Part shown: positions 45,744 through 55,675 of the stretch, piece after piece | How positions within the stretch are numbered: position 1 is the stretch's first letter | Layout: the number at the start of each line of letters is the position of its first letter | NCBI GenBank assembly: GCA_002470515.1 | Contig: DKML01000020.1 | Coordinates: forward strand, 1-64,000 | DNA length: 64,000 nucleotides | Direction of reading: 5' to 3' | Source of the DNA: Proteobacteria bacterium UBA7415 | GTDB taxonomy: Bacteria > Pseudomonadota > Gammaproteobacteria > Arenicellales > Arenicellaceae | Program-made: the position numbers and the translations under genes | Notes under the pieces: generated by a model | What the model was told of the DNA's origin: nothing | Databases searched by the model: none | What the model saw: only the letters and a program-made list of their open reading frames with translations

Positions 45744-46733
45744 TTATAGCGTCGCCATTATTTTTTCTTTCATCACCCTAACTACCTCTGCGGTAGTTGA
45801 TGGTGAGCAAGCATCCCCGGCGATAACATGTTGACCCGGATCTTCTGAGTTATTAATAGAGTAGAAACTGGTTTGCGCATTGTTATATTTGCGCGCCATT
45901 TCTGGGATCGCTTCGACGTCGATGACTTGATCATTTAGTGAAAATATAAAGTGTTGCGGTGTTGTAACGCCACTGACGTCTATTTCATTTACTTCGTCAA
46001 CGAGATTAATCATAGGCATAATCGCGTCCAGAGAGTATCGCTCGGTCCAGTATTTAGAGTGCAGTTCATTTTGTGGAATAAAGTAGTGCTCTTCGCCATT
46101 AAGCCACTTAGCCAATTTTAGACCCCAATCCCATCGTAAAATTTCTCCACTAGCGTCAGCTAATCCAAAGTTAGGAGACACTAATATGCTCATTAAAACC
46201 CGATCTAATGAAGGTTCGTCTTGGCTGGTTAACCAGGTTGATAATGTGCCGCCTGTAGATGCACTAATTAGAACCACCCTTTCTCCAATTAACTTACCAA
46301 TCTCGAACGCTTCAACCGTGTCGCGTTTCCAGTCTTCTACATTGCCATCGGACATGCCAGCATTCCCGCGGCCGTGACCTCGCAGACGCGCAAAATAGAT
46401 GTTAGCACCAAGCTCGGCACCAAGGTTTTCTGTTACGGGGCTTAGTTCGCCTCTTGTTGCCGAAAAGCCATGTAGATAAACAAGAGCAATAGGCGTTTTT
46501 TGTACGCCATCGGCCCACAGAATTTCACGTTGAGTGCCGCCAACAATATCTGGATACTTGGCTTCTTGTTGCTCGATATACTGATCCAACTCCGTTATAT
46601 CCAGTGCGCTGTTTAAGACAGGGCTATACGCAAAAACACGATCGCTTTCAATTAGGCTTACTAAAACTAAGGCGATTAATAAAAGTCCAAACGTAAAACG
46701 ATTAGTGGGCGAGAAATGGTGTGCTGATTTCAT
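45744..46733 (-). CDS. Alpha/beta hydrolase (carboxylesterase-like), exported or anchored
   Basis: A 329-residue protein with a hydrophobic N-terminus (FTFGLLLIALVLVSLIESDRVFA) that reads as a signal peptide or anchor. VYLHGFSATRGELSPVTENLG is the oxyanion region, RLRGHGRG follows, and the nucleophile elbow is ISASTGG, with Ser-x-Ser-x-Gly instead of the usual Gly-x-Ser-x-Gly. The acid is probably Asp in FSLNDQVIDV, and the base His in DPGQHVIAGD. Substrate unknown; lipase, esterase and thioesterase roles are all possible. It is convergent with purL. Confidence 0.82.
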   Translation of the reverse strand: MKSAHHFSPTNRFTFGLLLIALVLVSLIESDRVFAYSPVLNSALDITELDQYIEQQEAKYPDIVGGTQREILWADGVQKTPIALVYLHGFSATRGELSPVTENLGAELGANIYFARLRGHGRGNAGMSDGNVEDWKRDTVEAFEIGKLIGERVVLISASTGGTLSTWLTSQDEPSLDRVLMSILVSPNFGLADASGEILRWDWGLKLAKWLNGEEHYFIPQNELHSKYWTERYSLDAIMPMINLVDEVNEIDVSGVTTPQHFIFSLNDQVIDVEAIPEMARKYNNAQTSFYSINNSEDPGQHVIAGDACSPSTTAEVVRVMKEKIMATL

Positions 46734-46945
46734 AGAATAGCTATTAGAGGCTTATAGGGCATTTAAAGTAGACTAAAGAGTACCTGAAAATGTTTAAAGC
46801 TAAAAGATTAACACCTAAGTCTGTCGACTTGAGGCTTGCAAGTTGATATTTTAATTATTAGACCATTTGTTTGAATTACGGATATATCTATTTTGTATTG
46901 ATCTATTGTTGTAATGATTTATTGTTGTATCAACGCGGGGAGCTT

Positions 46946-47287
46946 ATGAGAATCACAAGATTACAGATTTCTTTAGTGGTGACTATGTGTCATGTTAGCC
47001 TTAGAGCGTTGATGTTCTCGGCTGGTGTAATCTTTGTTTGCCTAGCAAGAGCGAACGATTCTATAGCCCAGTCAGAGGACTTAAAAGAGCAATTTTTGTG
47101 GCAGAGTCAAGACCAAGTAAAGGCCGTTTTAGGAGAACCGAATTCTGTGCGTCTACCCGTTGGCACGCATGCCGAATACACCCTATGGGAATATGATCAA
47201 GTGATCGTGGCGTTCGCAAATGAGCGCGTCTTTCATGTTTTCGACAAAAATGCTCTGCGCAAGTCTGTAGAACTTGATTCGGAGTGA
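46946..47287 (+). CDS. Small exported hypothetical protein
   Basis: A 113-residue protein with a hydrophobic segment at about residues 8-38 that is likely a signal peptide. The mature part, FLWQSQDQVKAVLGEPNSVRLPVGTHAEYTLWEYDQVIVAFANERVFHVFDK, has the pattern of BamE/SmpA-like small folds (turn-LGEP, then W-Y, then a strand). That resemblance is by eye only. The start at 46946 is chosen for GGGGAG just upstream; an earlier in-frame start at 46871 gives an implausible N-terminus. It converges with dapE. Function unknown. Confidence 0.65.
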   Translation: MRITRLQISLVVTMCHVSLRALMFSAGVIFVCLARANDSIAQSEDLKEQFLWQSQDQVKAVLGEPNSVRLPVGTHAEYTLWEYDQVIVAFANERVFHVFDKNALRKSVELDSE

Positions 47288-47289
47288 GG

Positions 47290-48441
47290 CTACGAAGCAC
47301 CTGGCAACAGAATGTTTTCTAATACTTTTGTATAAATTTCAGTCAACAGCTCAGGGCTATTGGCTGGAACGTATTCGTTTATCATATGTATGGATGCATT
47401 GATTGGCCCGAGTTCAACGACCTGAGCGCCGGTAGGTGCTATAAAACGCCCATCTGAGGTGCCACCGCTAGTTGATAGCTTTGGGGTATAGCCACAGCTT
47501 GATTCAATAGCCGATGCACAAGCGCCGACTAAGGTACCTTTTGGTGTTAAGAACGGTTGGCCGAATACGCGCCACTCGATCTCGTAATCTACCTTCATTC
47601 CATCTAGTTCCTGCTCGATCCTAGTAATGATTTCTTCTGACGTTATCTCAGTCGAGAAACGCAGGTTAAATACGATGTGCGCATTTCCGGGAATGACGTT
47701 GGTGGCGCCGGTACCTGAGTTAATGTTAGAAAACTGCAGGCTAGTTGGTTGAAAGTATTCATTTCCAGTATCCCACTTAATCTCGCTTAGGGTGCTAATA
47801 ACGTGTGCGGCGATCGGAATAGGATTGTCGGCAAGATGTGGGTATGCGATGTGGCCTTGGGTGCCATTTATCTTAAGTTGGCAGCCAATCGATCCCCGGC
47901 GGCCATTCTTGATAACATCGCCGATCCGATCAGTAGAACTAGGTTCGCCTACTAAGCAATAATCAATTTTTTCGCCACGGGCTTCAAGCGTCTCGATTAC
48001 CTTAACAGTGCCGCACGTTGCAGGTCCTTCTTCGTCAGATGTAATAAGAAAACCGATAGACCCCTGGTAATTAGGGGTCGTGGCTACAAATTGTTCGGCT
48101 GCAACAACAAAAGCAGCCAGCGAAGATTTCATGTCTGCTGCGCCGCGGCCATACAACTTGTCGTCGATGATCTGTGGCTCAAACGGCGGGGTATTCCAAC
48201 TATTCTCATCGCCAGTCGGCACAACATCAGTATGCCCTGCAAATACAATTAATGGTTGCTTTGCTCCACGACGAGCCCAAAAATTACTAACAGAACCATG
48301 CGAGTCTGCAAACGGCATACGCTCGATATTAAAGCCTATTGCACTAAGCCGCTCGATCATCAGGTCTTGACAACCGCAATCATCAGGCGTAATTGATCGC
48401 GCAGATATAAGTTCTTGAGTTAGCTTTAGGGCTGTATGCAT
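47290..48441 (-). CDS. dapE: Succinyl-diaminopimelate desuccinylase
   Basis: A 383-residue zinc peptidase-family enzyme that removes succinate to give LL-diaminopimelate. FAGHTDVVPTGD holds a metal His and Asp, SDEEGPATCGT the catalytic Glu pair, and LSTSGGTSDGRFIA and the final INEYVP region complete the active site. Length matches the family. It lies 80 bases after dapD on the same strand, so the two pathway genes probably form one transcript with glnD. Confidence 0.97.
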   Translation of the reverse strand: MHTALKLTQELISARSITPDDCGCQDLMIERLSAIGFNIERMPFADSHGSVSNFWARRGAKQPLIVFAGHTDVVPTGDENSWNTPPFEPQIIDDKLYGRGAADMKSSLAAFVVAAEQFVATTPNYQGSIGFLITSDEEGPATCGTVKVIETLEARGEKIDYCLVGEPSSTDRIGDVIKNGRRGSIGCQLKINGTQGHIAYPHLADNPIPIAAHVISTLSEIKWDTGNEYFQPTSLQFSNINSGTGATNVIPGNAHIVFNLRFSTEITSEEIITRIEQELDGMKVDYEIEWRVFGQPFLTPKGTLVGACASAIESSCGYTPKLSTSGGTSDGRFIAPTGAQVVELGPINASIHMINEYVPANSPELLTEIYTKVLENILLPGAS

Positions 48442-48521
48442 AGTTTGTGTTGAATTTTGGTTTCGGTAAACGTTTTGATTAAGGTGCTCAAACTTGGGCT
48501 CAGGAGAACCCCTTGGGACAT

Positions 48522-49343
48522 TTAGTCTTCACGAAGCAGCTCATTTATACTCGTTTTAGAGCGCGTCTTTTGGTCGACCTTTTTAACAATCACGGCACAA
48601 TACAAGCTGTGTGTCCCGTCTTTAGACGGAATTGAACCTGACACAACGACTGAGCCTGCTGGGATACGGCCATAGCTTACTTCACCTGTCTCACGGTCAA
48701 GAATTTTAGTACTTTGGCCAATGTACACCCCCATAGAGATCACGCTGCCTTCTTCTACAACGATACCCTCAACAATTTCGCTACGCGCGCCAATGAAGCA
48801 GTTGTCTTCGATAATTACGGGGCCCGCTTGCACTGGCTCTAAAACACCACCAATACCAACACCACCAGATAGGTGAACGTTCTTGCCGATTTGTGCGCAC
48901 GATCCAACAGTCGTCCATGTGTCGACCATAGTGCCGCTGTCGATGTAAGCGCCTATATTGACATAAGACGGCATTAGAACAGTTCCTTTAGCCACGTAAG
49001 ATCCTTTTCGAACCGTTGCTGGGGGAACTACTCTCACGCCATCCTCGCGAAACTGCTCTTCAGTATAATTCGCATATTTAAGTGGCACCTTGTCGTAATA
49101 ATTTGATTCACTGCTTGGCATTACTTGGTTGTCGCGCAATGCGAAAGACAACAAAACAGCTTTCTTCAGCCATTGGTTCACCTGCCATTCTCCATCGATT
49201 TTTTCCGCGATTCTGGCGTTACCTGAGTCTAACAAAGAAATGGCGTATTCAACCGCAGTCTCGATTTCTGGGTGAGGACCACTGCTGGCTAGAGTGGAAC
49301 GTATTTCGAAGGCGTTTTCAATTATGTCTATAGTCGCGTGCAT
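48522..49343 (-). CDS. dapD: Tetrahydrodipicolinate N-succinyltransferase
   Basis: A 273-residue hexapeptide-repeat transferase that succinylates tetrahydrodipicolinate in the lysine/diaminopimelate pathway. The left-handed helix repeats are clear ([49 protein letters not shown], then [38 protein letters not shown]). The enzyme acts just before DapC/ArgD and DapE. Confidence 0.97.
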   Translation of the reverse strand: MHATIDIIENAFEIRSTLASSGPHPEIETAVEYAISLLDSGNARIAEKIDGEWQVNQWLKKAVLLSFALRDNQVMPSSESNYYDKVPLKYANYTEEQFREDGVRVVPPATVRKGSYVAKGTVLMPSYVNIGAYIDSGTMVDTWTTVGSCAQIGKNVHLSGGVGIGGVLEPVQAGPVIIEDNCFIGARSEIVEGIVVEEGSVISMGVYIGQSTKILDRETGEVSYGRIPAGSVVVSGSIPSKDGTHSLYCAVIVKKVDQKTRSKTSINELLRED

Positions 49344-49424
49344 GGCAGTTAATTTGGAGGTTGTTGTGGCGGTTAACTAGATGTAGTTGGAGTGGTTAAA
49401 TAAATAGAATTGGAAAAGAAAGGT

Positions 49425-52103
49425 TTAGGTAGATAAGGCGTCGGCAATTTCTGATTTTAAAGTGTCTAGTAATTGAGCATCATCTTTAAGTGGTTCTCGA
49501 TTTATGCGTCGAATAAAGAACACGTCTTCTGCTCGTTCGCCAAAAGTGGTGATTCTCGCATTCACTAATTCAATCTGATGTTCTTGGAGTATTAATGCAA
49601 CGTTGTGCAAAAGCCCTGGTTGATCTTGAGCTTCGACCTCAAGAGCCGTCAGTTTCGGATGGTCAAAGCCAAACTCTACATAGGGTTTGATCGGAAAATG
49701 TTTTAATGCTCGAGATGTTCGTTTTCTTGATATTAGTTTCGATTTCTCAGTGTTAAGAATAATATAACGAATGCGTTTCTCTAAGTCGTCTAAGTAAGGA
49801 CGGCTTTTGGCATCGCTTAAATCTAGAATATGGGCATTAAAAGTGTATAGAGCGAGGCCGTGCTTAGTAAGCTGCATACGGGCTTCGATAATATTAATTT
49901 CAGTATCGTCGAATGCATGAGTAACTCGAGTTAGTAGGTTTTTTGAAGCAGGTGCCACTACAAACAGCATGTTCGCTTCTAATCTTTCGCTGTAACGTAC
50001 AGACACCAGTGGTAGGTTCAGTGCTGACGAGGATCTCAGGCTAACTACATGCCACGCTAGATAAAAAGGTTCGTTGCGCAGAAAGTAATCGTTGTACAGT
50101 GTAGACCAGAATATCTCTGTGTCTCGTCGTAGTTCGTCACTTTCGCCGAGTTGCAGAATGATCTTTTCCATGGCCGAACGTTTACGGTCATCAACGTGCT
50201 CTTGTTCATCCGCAGGCATCTCAACGCCCGCTCTCAAAGCGTTTCTTGTTGCCGTGTAAAGGTCGAGCAATAACTGGCCTTTCCACGCATTCCAAACTTT
50301 CGGGCTAGTGCCTCTAATGTCAGCCAATGTGAGCAGATAAAGCGCTTCGAGATGCTCGATGTCTCCCACAATGCTGGCAAACTCTTTAATTACCTCAGGG
50401 TCTGAAATGTCTCGGCGCTGCGAAAAATGCGACATCATTAAATGATTTAAGACCAACCATCCAACAAACTTCGCATCGTACTCGCTCAAACCATGTTGCA
50501 AACAAAAGTCCACCGCGTCGGTTTCGCCCAAAACAGAATGATCACCGCCCCGACCCTTGGCAATATCATGAAAAAGAGCGCCAATAAACAAACGCTCTGG
50601 TTTATAAAGTTTGCTCAAGATTTGACTGGCGACAGAGTACTCATCTGTATATTTGCGCAGACGTGTTAAGTTGCGCATCACCATCAATGTATGGCCGTCG
50701 ACCGTGTAGACATGAAATAGATCATGCTGCATCTGCCCAACAATAGCGCCAAAAGCCGGTAGATAAGCGCCTAGCAAATCATAAGCATTCATTCGCGACA
50801 GGGCGTTAGTAAGCCCTATGCCTTCGTGCCTAAACATGGTGATGAATATTTGCTTGGCTTCTTCGCTATCTCTAAATTCGTTATCAACTTTGTCTAAGTT
50901 GGCGCGGATTGAACGAATGGTGTCTGGGTGTATGGCCGTTATTTTTTGTTCTTGCATTAGCGCGAACATTTTTAACATTGCGATTGGTTTTTGCTCAAAC
51001 AAATCGGGGGCATTGGTCGCAATGGATTTGTCCACCAGTACAAAGTCATCGTCCAACTTTTTGTGGCGAGATAAAATTGACCAGGACGAGTTCTTAACCC
51101 TGTAGGCAGAAAGCAAAACTTCGTTAAGATAAACAATTTGTTTTGCTGTTCGGTAATAGCGCTTCATTAACTGCTCAACGGCAAGCGATGTTTCGTTATC
51201 TAGATAACCAAAATCTTCAGCTAATGAACGTTGCGCATCAAACAGAAGCCTGTCTTCATGCCGTCCTGCGAGCAAGTGTAATCCTGAACGCAGCCGCCAG
51301 AGTATATTGCGGGCTCTAATCAACAAGCGATATTCGTCGTCGTCGATGTGGCCTTGCTCCTTCATGTCTTTGAAGCTGCGTACTCCGTAATGTCGGTTGT
51401 AGATCCAGAGAATGGTTTGCAAGTCTCGTAATCCGCCCGGGCTGTCTTTAATGTTGGGCTCTAGCGAATAAGCTGTACTTTGATGTTGTTTGTGGCGCTT
51501 TTCTTGTTCTTCATGTTTGGCTACAAAGAATTTTTCGGCAGGCCAAATCCGCCCTTTTCGAAGTTGATCATCTACTGTTTCAAAACGCGATGTTCCTCCA
51601 ACCAGCGTGCGCGCTTCTAGCAGATTGGTCATAACCGTGACGTCTGAGCGTGACTCACGCGCGCATTCCTTTACGTTTCTGACGCTGTGGCCTACGTCCA
51701 AGCCTATATCCCATAGAAAACGCAAGAAATGTTCAATACAGAGGTTAATCTCGTCTGTCGGTTTGTCGTCTACCAAAAGGAGTAGATCGACGTCGGAATG
51801 GGGGTGAAGTTCCTCACGCCCATAACCGCCAACCGCTAAAAGTTCAATTTCTTCGGTGCACTTAAATGCGTGCGCATGACTCGACCATGCTTGGATCACT
51901 ACTTGATCAATAGCCCACGTAAACTTGCTAATCAGTTCGGCTGCGGATACACCTTGGTTTTGGTGTTTTTGGAGCTGCTCTAGCGCACGTTTAACGGCTT
52001 TTTTGAATGGGTCTAGGGCAGGGGTACCGTCATCGCGCAGAGTTTTTTCTACCCTGTTTTTAAAGGTTGTGACGTTGAGAATTTTACTTTTTGCAAAATG
52101 CAT
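49425..52103 (-). CDS. glnD: [Protein-PII] uridylyltransferase / uridylyl-removing enzyme
   Basis: An 892-residue nitrogen sensor that adds UMP to PII when glutamine is low and removes it when high. The nucleotidyltransferase site is AVGGYGREELHPHSDVDLLLLVD (about residues 89-111). The HD domain for removal has FHDIAKGRGGDHS (about 505-520). Two ACT domains at the C-terminus (VAPASKNLLTRVTHAF..., and VEAQDQPGLLHNVALIL) bind glutamine. The map-glnD-dapD order is known in gammaproteobacteria. No clear ribosome-binding site precedes the ATG. Confidence 0.96.
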   Translation of the reverse strand: MHFAKSKILNVTTFKNRVEKTLRDDGTPALDPFKKAVKRALEQLQKHQNQGVSAAELISKFTWAIDQVVIQAWSSHAHAFKCTEEIELLAVGGYGREELHPHSDVDLLLLVDDKPTDEINLCIEHFLRFLWDIGLDVGHSVRNVKECARESRSDVTVMTNLLEARTLVGGTSRFETVDDQLRKGRIWPAEKFFVAKHEEQEKRHKQHQSTAYSLEPNIKDSPGGLRDLQTILWIYNRHYGVRSFKDMKEQGHIDDDEYRLLIRARNILWRLRSGLHLLAGRHEDRLLFDAQRSLAEDFGYLDNETSLAVEQLMKRYYRTAKQIVYLNEVLLSAYRVKNSSWSILSRHKKLDDDFVLVDKSIATNAPDLFEQKPIAMLKMFALMQEQKITAIHPDTIRSIRANLDKVDNEFRDSEEAKQIFITMFRHEGIGLTNALSRMNAYDLLGAYLPAFGAIVGQMQHDLFHVYTVDGHTLMVMRNLTRLRKYTDEYSVASQILSKLYKPERLFIGALFHDIAKGRGGDHSVLGETDAVDFCLQHGLSEYDAKFVGWLVLNHLMMSHFSQRRDISDPEVIKEFASIVGDIEHLEALYLLTLADIRGTSPKVWNAWKGQLLLDLYTATRNALRAGVEMPADEQEHVDDRKRSAMEKIILQLGESDELRRDTEIFWSTLYNDYFLRNEPFYLAWHVVSLRSSSALNLPLVSVRYSERLEANMLFVVAPASKNLLTRVTHAFDDTEINIIEARMQLTKHGLALYTFNAHILDLSDAKSRPYLDDLEKRIRYIILNTEKSKLISRKRTSRALKHFPIKPYVEFGFDHPKLTALEVEAQDQPGLLHNVALILQEHQIELVNARITTFGERAEDVFFIRRINREPLKDDAQLLDTLKSEIADALST

Positions 52104-52359
52104 ATTGAAACGCTAACCGGTAATTGAGGGGCTCTCGTGTAGGTAATAAAGCTTCTACGACGTATGGCCTTGGAATGGATTATTAAGTCAAATTCGCTTT
52201 GTTTACTGTGCTCAAAAATTTAAGCAAAATATAGTTGGTAGTAAGGCATCGTTTTTAGATAGACAAACAACGCTGTTTGTACGAATTCTATTTGCTCTTG
52301 TCAGCCACTCTTGCAGGTGTCTCTTGCAAGTAACGTTGAAGGTTGCTTTAGACCAGCAA

Positions 52360-53133
52360 TTAGTCAGGAAGTACTGCATCGGCCGAGTTAGTCAATATTT
52401 CATAACCGTCGGATGTAACGAGTATTGTATGCTCCCATTGTGCTGACAAAGAGTGATCTCGAGTGACTACTGTCCAGTCATCAGCTAGCAATCTTGTTTC
52501 CTTTCGCCCGACGTTGATCATGGGCTCTATGGTGAAAATCATACCCTCAACAAGAGTCATACCCGTGTCAGGCTTGCCATAGTGCAGTATCTGCGGTTCT
52601 TCATGAAAGACTCGCCCTATACCATGACCGCAGTACTCTCTAACGACGGAAAAGTTATGACTTTCTGCATGTTGCTGAATTACCGAGCCGATATCCCCCA
52701 AGCGTGCGCCAGGTTTTACGGCTTGTATTCCTAGCATCATAGATTGTTTGGATACTTCGCAAACACGCTTAGCTAAAACGCTAGGCTCGCCTACGTAATA
52801 CATGCGGCTATTGTCGCCGTGATAACCGTCTTTGATTACCGTAATGTCGATATTAATTATATCGCCTTTTCTAAGTTTCTTTTCACCCGGAATGCCATGA
52901 CAAATGACATGGTTTACCGATGTGCAGATAGACTTAGGAAAGCCGTTGTAGTTAAGGCATGCAGGGATTGCATCTTGCTGGTCTACAATATAATCATGAC
53001 ACAGTTTATCGAGAGCAGCCGTCGTTACGCCCGGTTTAACGTGAGGCGCAATCATGTCAAGCGCTTCGCTCGCCAAACGGCCAGCAACACGCATCTTTTC
53101 AATCTCTTCAGGGGTTTTTATAGAAACGGTCAT
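52360..53133 (-). CDS. map: Methionine aminopeptidase, type I
   Basis: A 257-residue metallopeptidase that removes the initiator methionine. Metal ligands lie in INIDITVIKDGYHGDNSRMY (two Asp), GHGIGRVFHEEPQI (His), FTIEPMIN (Glu) and WEHTILVT (Glu). Substrate His lies in VNHVICHGIP. It lacks an N-terminal zinc-finger extension. It is divergent from rpsB, the standard arrangement in gammaproteobacteria. Confidence 0.97.
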   Translation of the reverse strand: MTVSIKTPEEIEKMRVAGRLASEALDMIAPHVKPGVTTAALDKLCHDYIVDQQDAIPACLNYNGFPKSICTSVNHVICHGIPGEKKLRKGDIINIDITVIKDGYHGDNSRMYYVGEPSVLAKRVCEVSKQSMMLGIQAVKPGARLGDIGSVIQQHAESHNFSVVREYCGHGIGRVFHEEPQILHYGKPDTGMTLVEGMIFTIEPMINVGRKETRLLADDWTVVTRDHSLSAQWEHTILVTSDGYEILTNSADAVLPD

Positions 53134-53473
53134 GCCAATTTAACTGCGCGATTATTAACCCAAAAAATAGGGCTAGGTTCAAAGGCGCGCAAGTATAACA
53201 TGTTGGGCTTTTTGGTAAGCTAGAAAGGCTGTTTGATTTTGCTGAAATTGATGAGCAAAACAACGCAAATATGTTGTTGCAAGCGCAGGGCTGTGGTATA
53301 AACGCGCCTCACAATAAATCTTCCAAGAATCGCTACGCGTAACTGGGTGCTTTGCAAAGGTTTATGTTGTTGATTTTAAAGCCTTTTTGGCTAAATCAAA
53401 CATCATCATCCATTGTTGAGTTAGCTACGCCGATTGCCTTGGAACTGTCATAACCCAATAATGGAGAAATACA
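53134..53473. other. Divergent promoter region of map and rpsB, with rpsB leader
   Basis: No gene is seen. It holds the rpsB promoter at 53274-53302 and about 165 bases of likely untranslated rpsB leader. In gammaproteobacteria the rpsB leader is a conserved target for S2 autoregulation. I could not fit the conserved structure by eye. Confidence 0.55.
53274..53302 (+). promoter_or_regulatory. Sigma-70-type promoter of rpsB
   Basis: TTGTTG (53274-53279) and TATAAA (53297-53302) are separated by exactly 17 bases. They place the transcript start near 53309, about 165 bases before the rpsB ATG. Confidence 0.6.
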
Positions 53474-54577
53474 ATGACTGACGTTACTATGCGTGAGATG
53501 CTCGAAGCGGGCGTTCACTTTGGCCACCAAACTCGTTACTGGTCGCCTAAAATGCGCCCATTTATCTTTGGCGAGCGCAATAAAATCCATATCATTAACC
53601 TCGAGCAAACGTTGCCTATGTTCAACGATGCTATGAACTACATTGGGCAAATTGCTGCTAACGGTGGTCAGGTTATGTTGGTAGGTACTAAGCGTTCTGC
53701 ACAGAAGCTTGTTAAAGAAGCGGCCGAACGTGCTGGAACACCTTATGTTAATCACCGTTGGTTAGGCGGTATGTTGACCAATTTCAAAACTGTTAAAAAC
53801 TCTGTCCGTCGCTTGAAAGAGCTGGACACGCAAATGGTTGAAGGTCGTACGGCTAAGTTGAGCAAAAAAGAAGCTCTGACTATTGAGCGAGAGCGTATTA
53901 AGCTTGAGCGCAGCATGGGCGGAATTAAAAACATGCAAGGCTTGCCAGACGCTTTGTTTGTTATTGACGTTAAAAATGAATACATCGCAATCTCTGAAGC
54001 CAACAAGCTTGGTATTCCTGTAATTGCGATCGTAGATACGAACTGTAAGCCAGAAGGCGTAGATTACGTGATCCCTGGTAACGATGACGCAATTCGCGCG
54101 ATTCGTTTGTATACAGACGTATTTGCCGACACGATTATTAGTGCTCGTCAAGCAGCCCAGATTAAACCTGCCGTTAGCGAAGGCGCTGGCGATGAGTACA
54201 TCGAAGTTACCGATGCTGACCTAGAAGCGCTAGTAAGCGACAAGCCTGCTGCAACTCAAGAGAAAGCTGTAGAGCCTAAATCTGAAAAAGTGGCAGAAGC
54301 TCCTAAAAAAGAAGCGCCTGCTAAAGAGGAAGTTGCGGCTGAGCCTAAGCAAGAAGCGGCTCCTAAAAAAGCTGACGGTGGCGAAGATGCACTTACAGAT
54401 ATTGCAGGCATTGGACCTGTTATTGCTGGCAAGTTGATTGGATTAGGCGTTACAACATTCAAGCAAATTGCTGATTTGACAGAAGAAGATGTAGAGCGTA
54501 TCGATGCAGAGCTTAACTTTAAAGGCCGTATCGCTCGTGAAAACTGGATTGAGCAAGCTAAAGAAAAACTAAGCTAA
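53474..54577 (+). CDS. rpsB: 30S ribosomal protein S2 with extra C-terminal helix-hairpin-helix-type domain
   Basis: Residues 1 to about 230 are a standard S2 ([41 protein letters not shown]..., ending DTIISARQA). The family usually ends near 240-260 residues; this protein has 367. Residues about 255-300 are a low-complexity Ala/Lys/Glu/Pro linker ([20 protein letters not shown]). Residues 305-367 form a compact domain ([20 protein letters not shown], then [16 protein letters not shown] and [16 protein letters not shown]). This resembles the helix-hairpin-helix tails found on some bacterial ribosomal L21-type and NADH-dehydrogenase-subunit proteins. A GGAG site precedes the ATG. tsf follows. 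Confidence 0.95.
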   Translation: MTDVTMREMLEAGVHFGHQTRYWSPKMRPFIFGERNKIHIINLEQTLPMFNDAMNYIGQIAANGGQVMLVGTKRSAQKLVKEAAERAGTPYVNHRWLGGMLTNFKTVKNSVRRLKELDTQMVEGRTAKLSKKEALTIERERIKLERSMGGIKNMQGLPDALFVIDVKNEYIAISEANKLGIPVIAIVDTNCKPEGVDYVIPGNDDAIRAIRLYTDVFADTIISARQAAQIKPAVSEGAGDEYIEVTDADLEALVSDKPAATQEKAVEPKSEKVAEAPKKEAPAKEEVAAEPKQEAAPKKADGGEDALTDIAGIGPVIAGKLIGLGVTTFKQIADLTEEDVERIDAELNFKGRIARENWIEQAKEKLS

Positions 54578-54635
54578 GTTAGCAAATTTAGCAAAGTTAG
54601 CTCAGACCATTTGAGAGCTAGCGAGAATGGATGAT

Positions 54636-54687
54636 GCCGAGTAAGAATGGCTCGGCCTTGTTGCCCACTCATTTAGAAGTGGGTAAC
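54636..54687 (+). terminator. Tandem hairpins between rpsB and tsf
   Basis: GCCGAG/CTCGGC (54636-54656) is followed by a 10-pair stem with one G-U pair, 54660-54669 with 54678-54687. There is no long T-run. A partial terminator or RNA-processing site between rpsB and tsf, to set different expression levels, is the likely role. Confidence 0.55.
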
Positions 54688-54733
54688 AATCCTCACAAGA
54701 ATTGATTTAACAGACAAATTTATAGGTGATGAT

Positions 54734-55609
54734 ATGGCGATTACAGCCGCATTAGTCAAAGAACTGCGTGAGCGCACTGGCGCCGGCATGATGGATTGTA
54801 AGAAGATTTTGACCGAAACAGATGGTGACATCGAGTTGGCGATCGAAGAATTACGTAAGCGTGGTGCTGCGCAAGCCGACAAGAAGGCAGGACGCATTGC
54901 GGCTGAAGGCACGATTGTTACTTTAGTGAATGATGGTGTTGGTGTTGCAGTTGAAGTTAACAGCGAAACTGATTTCGTTGCCAAAGATGATGGGTTTATG
55001 GGGTTTGCTAACGCTGTTGCACAGACGGTTATCGCATCTAAGCCTCAAGATCTTGAAGGTTTAATGGGTACGGCCCACCCAGCGGGTGGCAGTATCGAAG
55101 AAGCTCGTCAGTCATTGATCGCTAAAATTGGCGAGAATATTGGTGTTCGTCGTTTTCAACTCGTTGCGGCTGGTGACGGAGAAGTTGTTGGAGCGTATCA
55201 ACATGGCAATAAGATTTCGGTGCTTGTGCGTCTTAAAGGCGGCAACGAAGAGCTTGCCAAAGATATCGCAATGCACATTGCTGCAAGCCGACCAGTGTGT
55301 ATATCGACTGACCAAGTGCCTGCAGAGCTTTTAGATAAAGAACGCGAAATCTACGCTGCACAAGCAGCTGATAGCGGTAAGCCTGAAGAGATTATGGCCA
55401 AAATGGTTGAAGGTCGAATTCGTAAATATTTGAATGAAATCACCTTACTCGGTCAATCTTTTGTTAAAGATCCAGATCAAACTGTTGAAAAGCTATTAAA
55501 GTCAGCGAACTCAGAAGTCATGGAATTTGTACGCTATGAAGTTGGCGAAGGCATCGAAAAGAAAGAAGATGACTTTGTCAGCGAAGTAATGGCGCAAGCT
55601 GGTCGATAA
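54734..55609 (+). CDS. tsf: Translation elongation factor Ts
   Basis: A 291-residue nucleotide exchange factor for EF-Tu. The N-terminal UBA-like module has [19 protein letters not shown], followed by [15 protein letters not shown], the EF-Tu-binding TDF motif. The dimerisation module and C-terminal region are complete. It is downstream of rpsB after 156 bases with structured hairpins and has a GGTGAT ribosome-binding site. Confidence 0.97.
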   Translation: MAITAALVKELRERTGAGMMDCKKILTETDGDIELAIEELRKRGAAQADKKAGRIAAEGTIVTLVNDGVGVAVEVNSETDFVAKDDGFMGFANAVAQTVIASKPQDLEGLMGTAHPAGGSIEEARQSLIAKIGENIGVRRFQLVAAGDGEVVGAYQHGNKISVLVRLKGGNEELAKDIAMHIAASRPVCISTDQVPAELLDKEREIYAAQAADSGKPEEIMAKMVEGRIRKYLNEITLLGQSFVKDPDQTVEKLLKSANSEVMEFVRYEVGEGIEKKEDDFVSEVMAQAGR

Positions 55610-55675
55610 TCACGACTTCAAATTGTATGTTTGATTCGCTATATTTGATCAACGTATTTACGAGCGGAGTCATAG

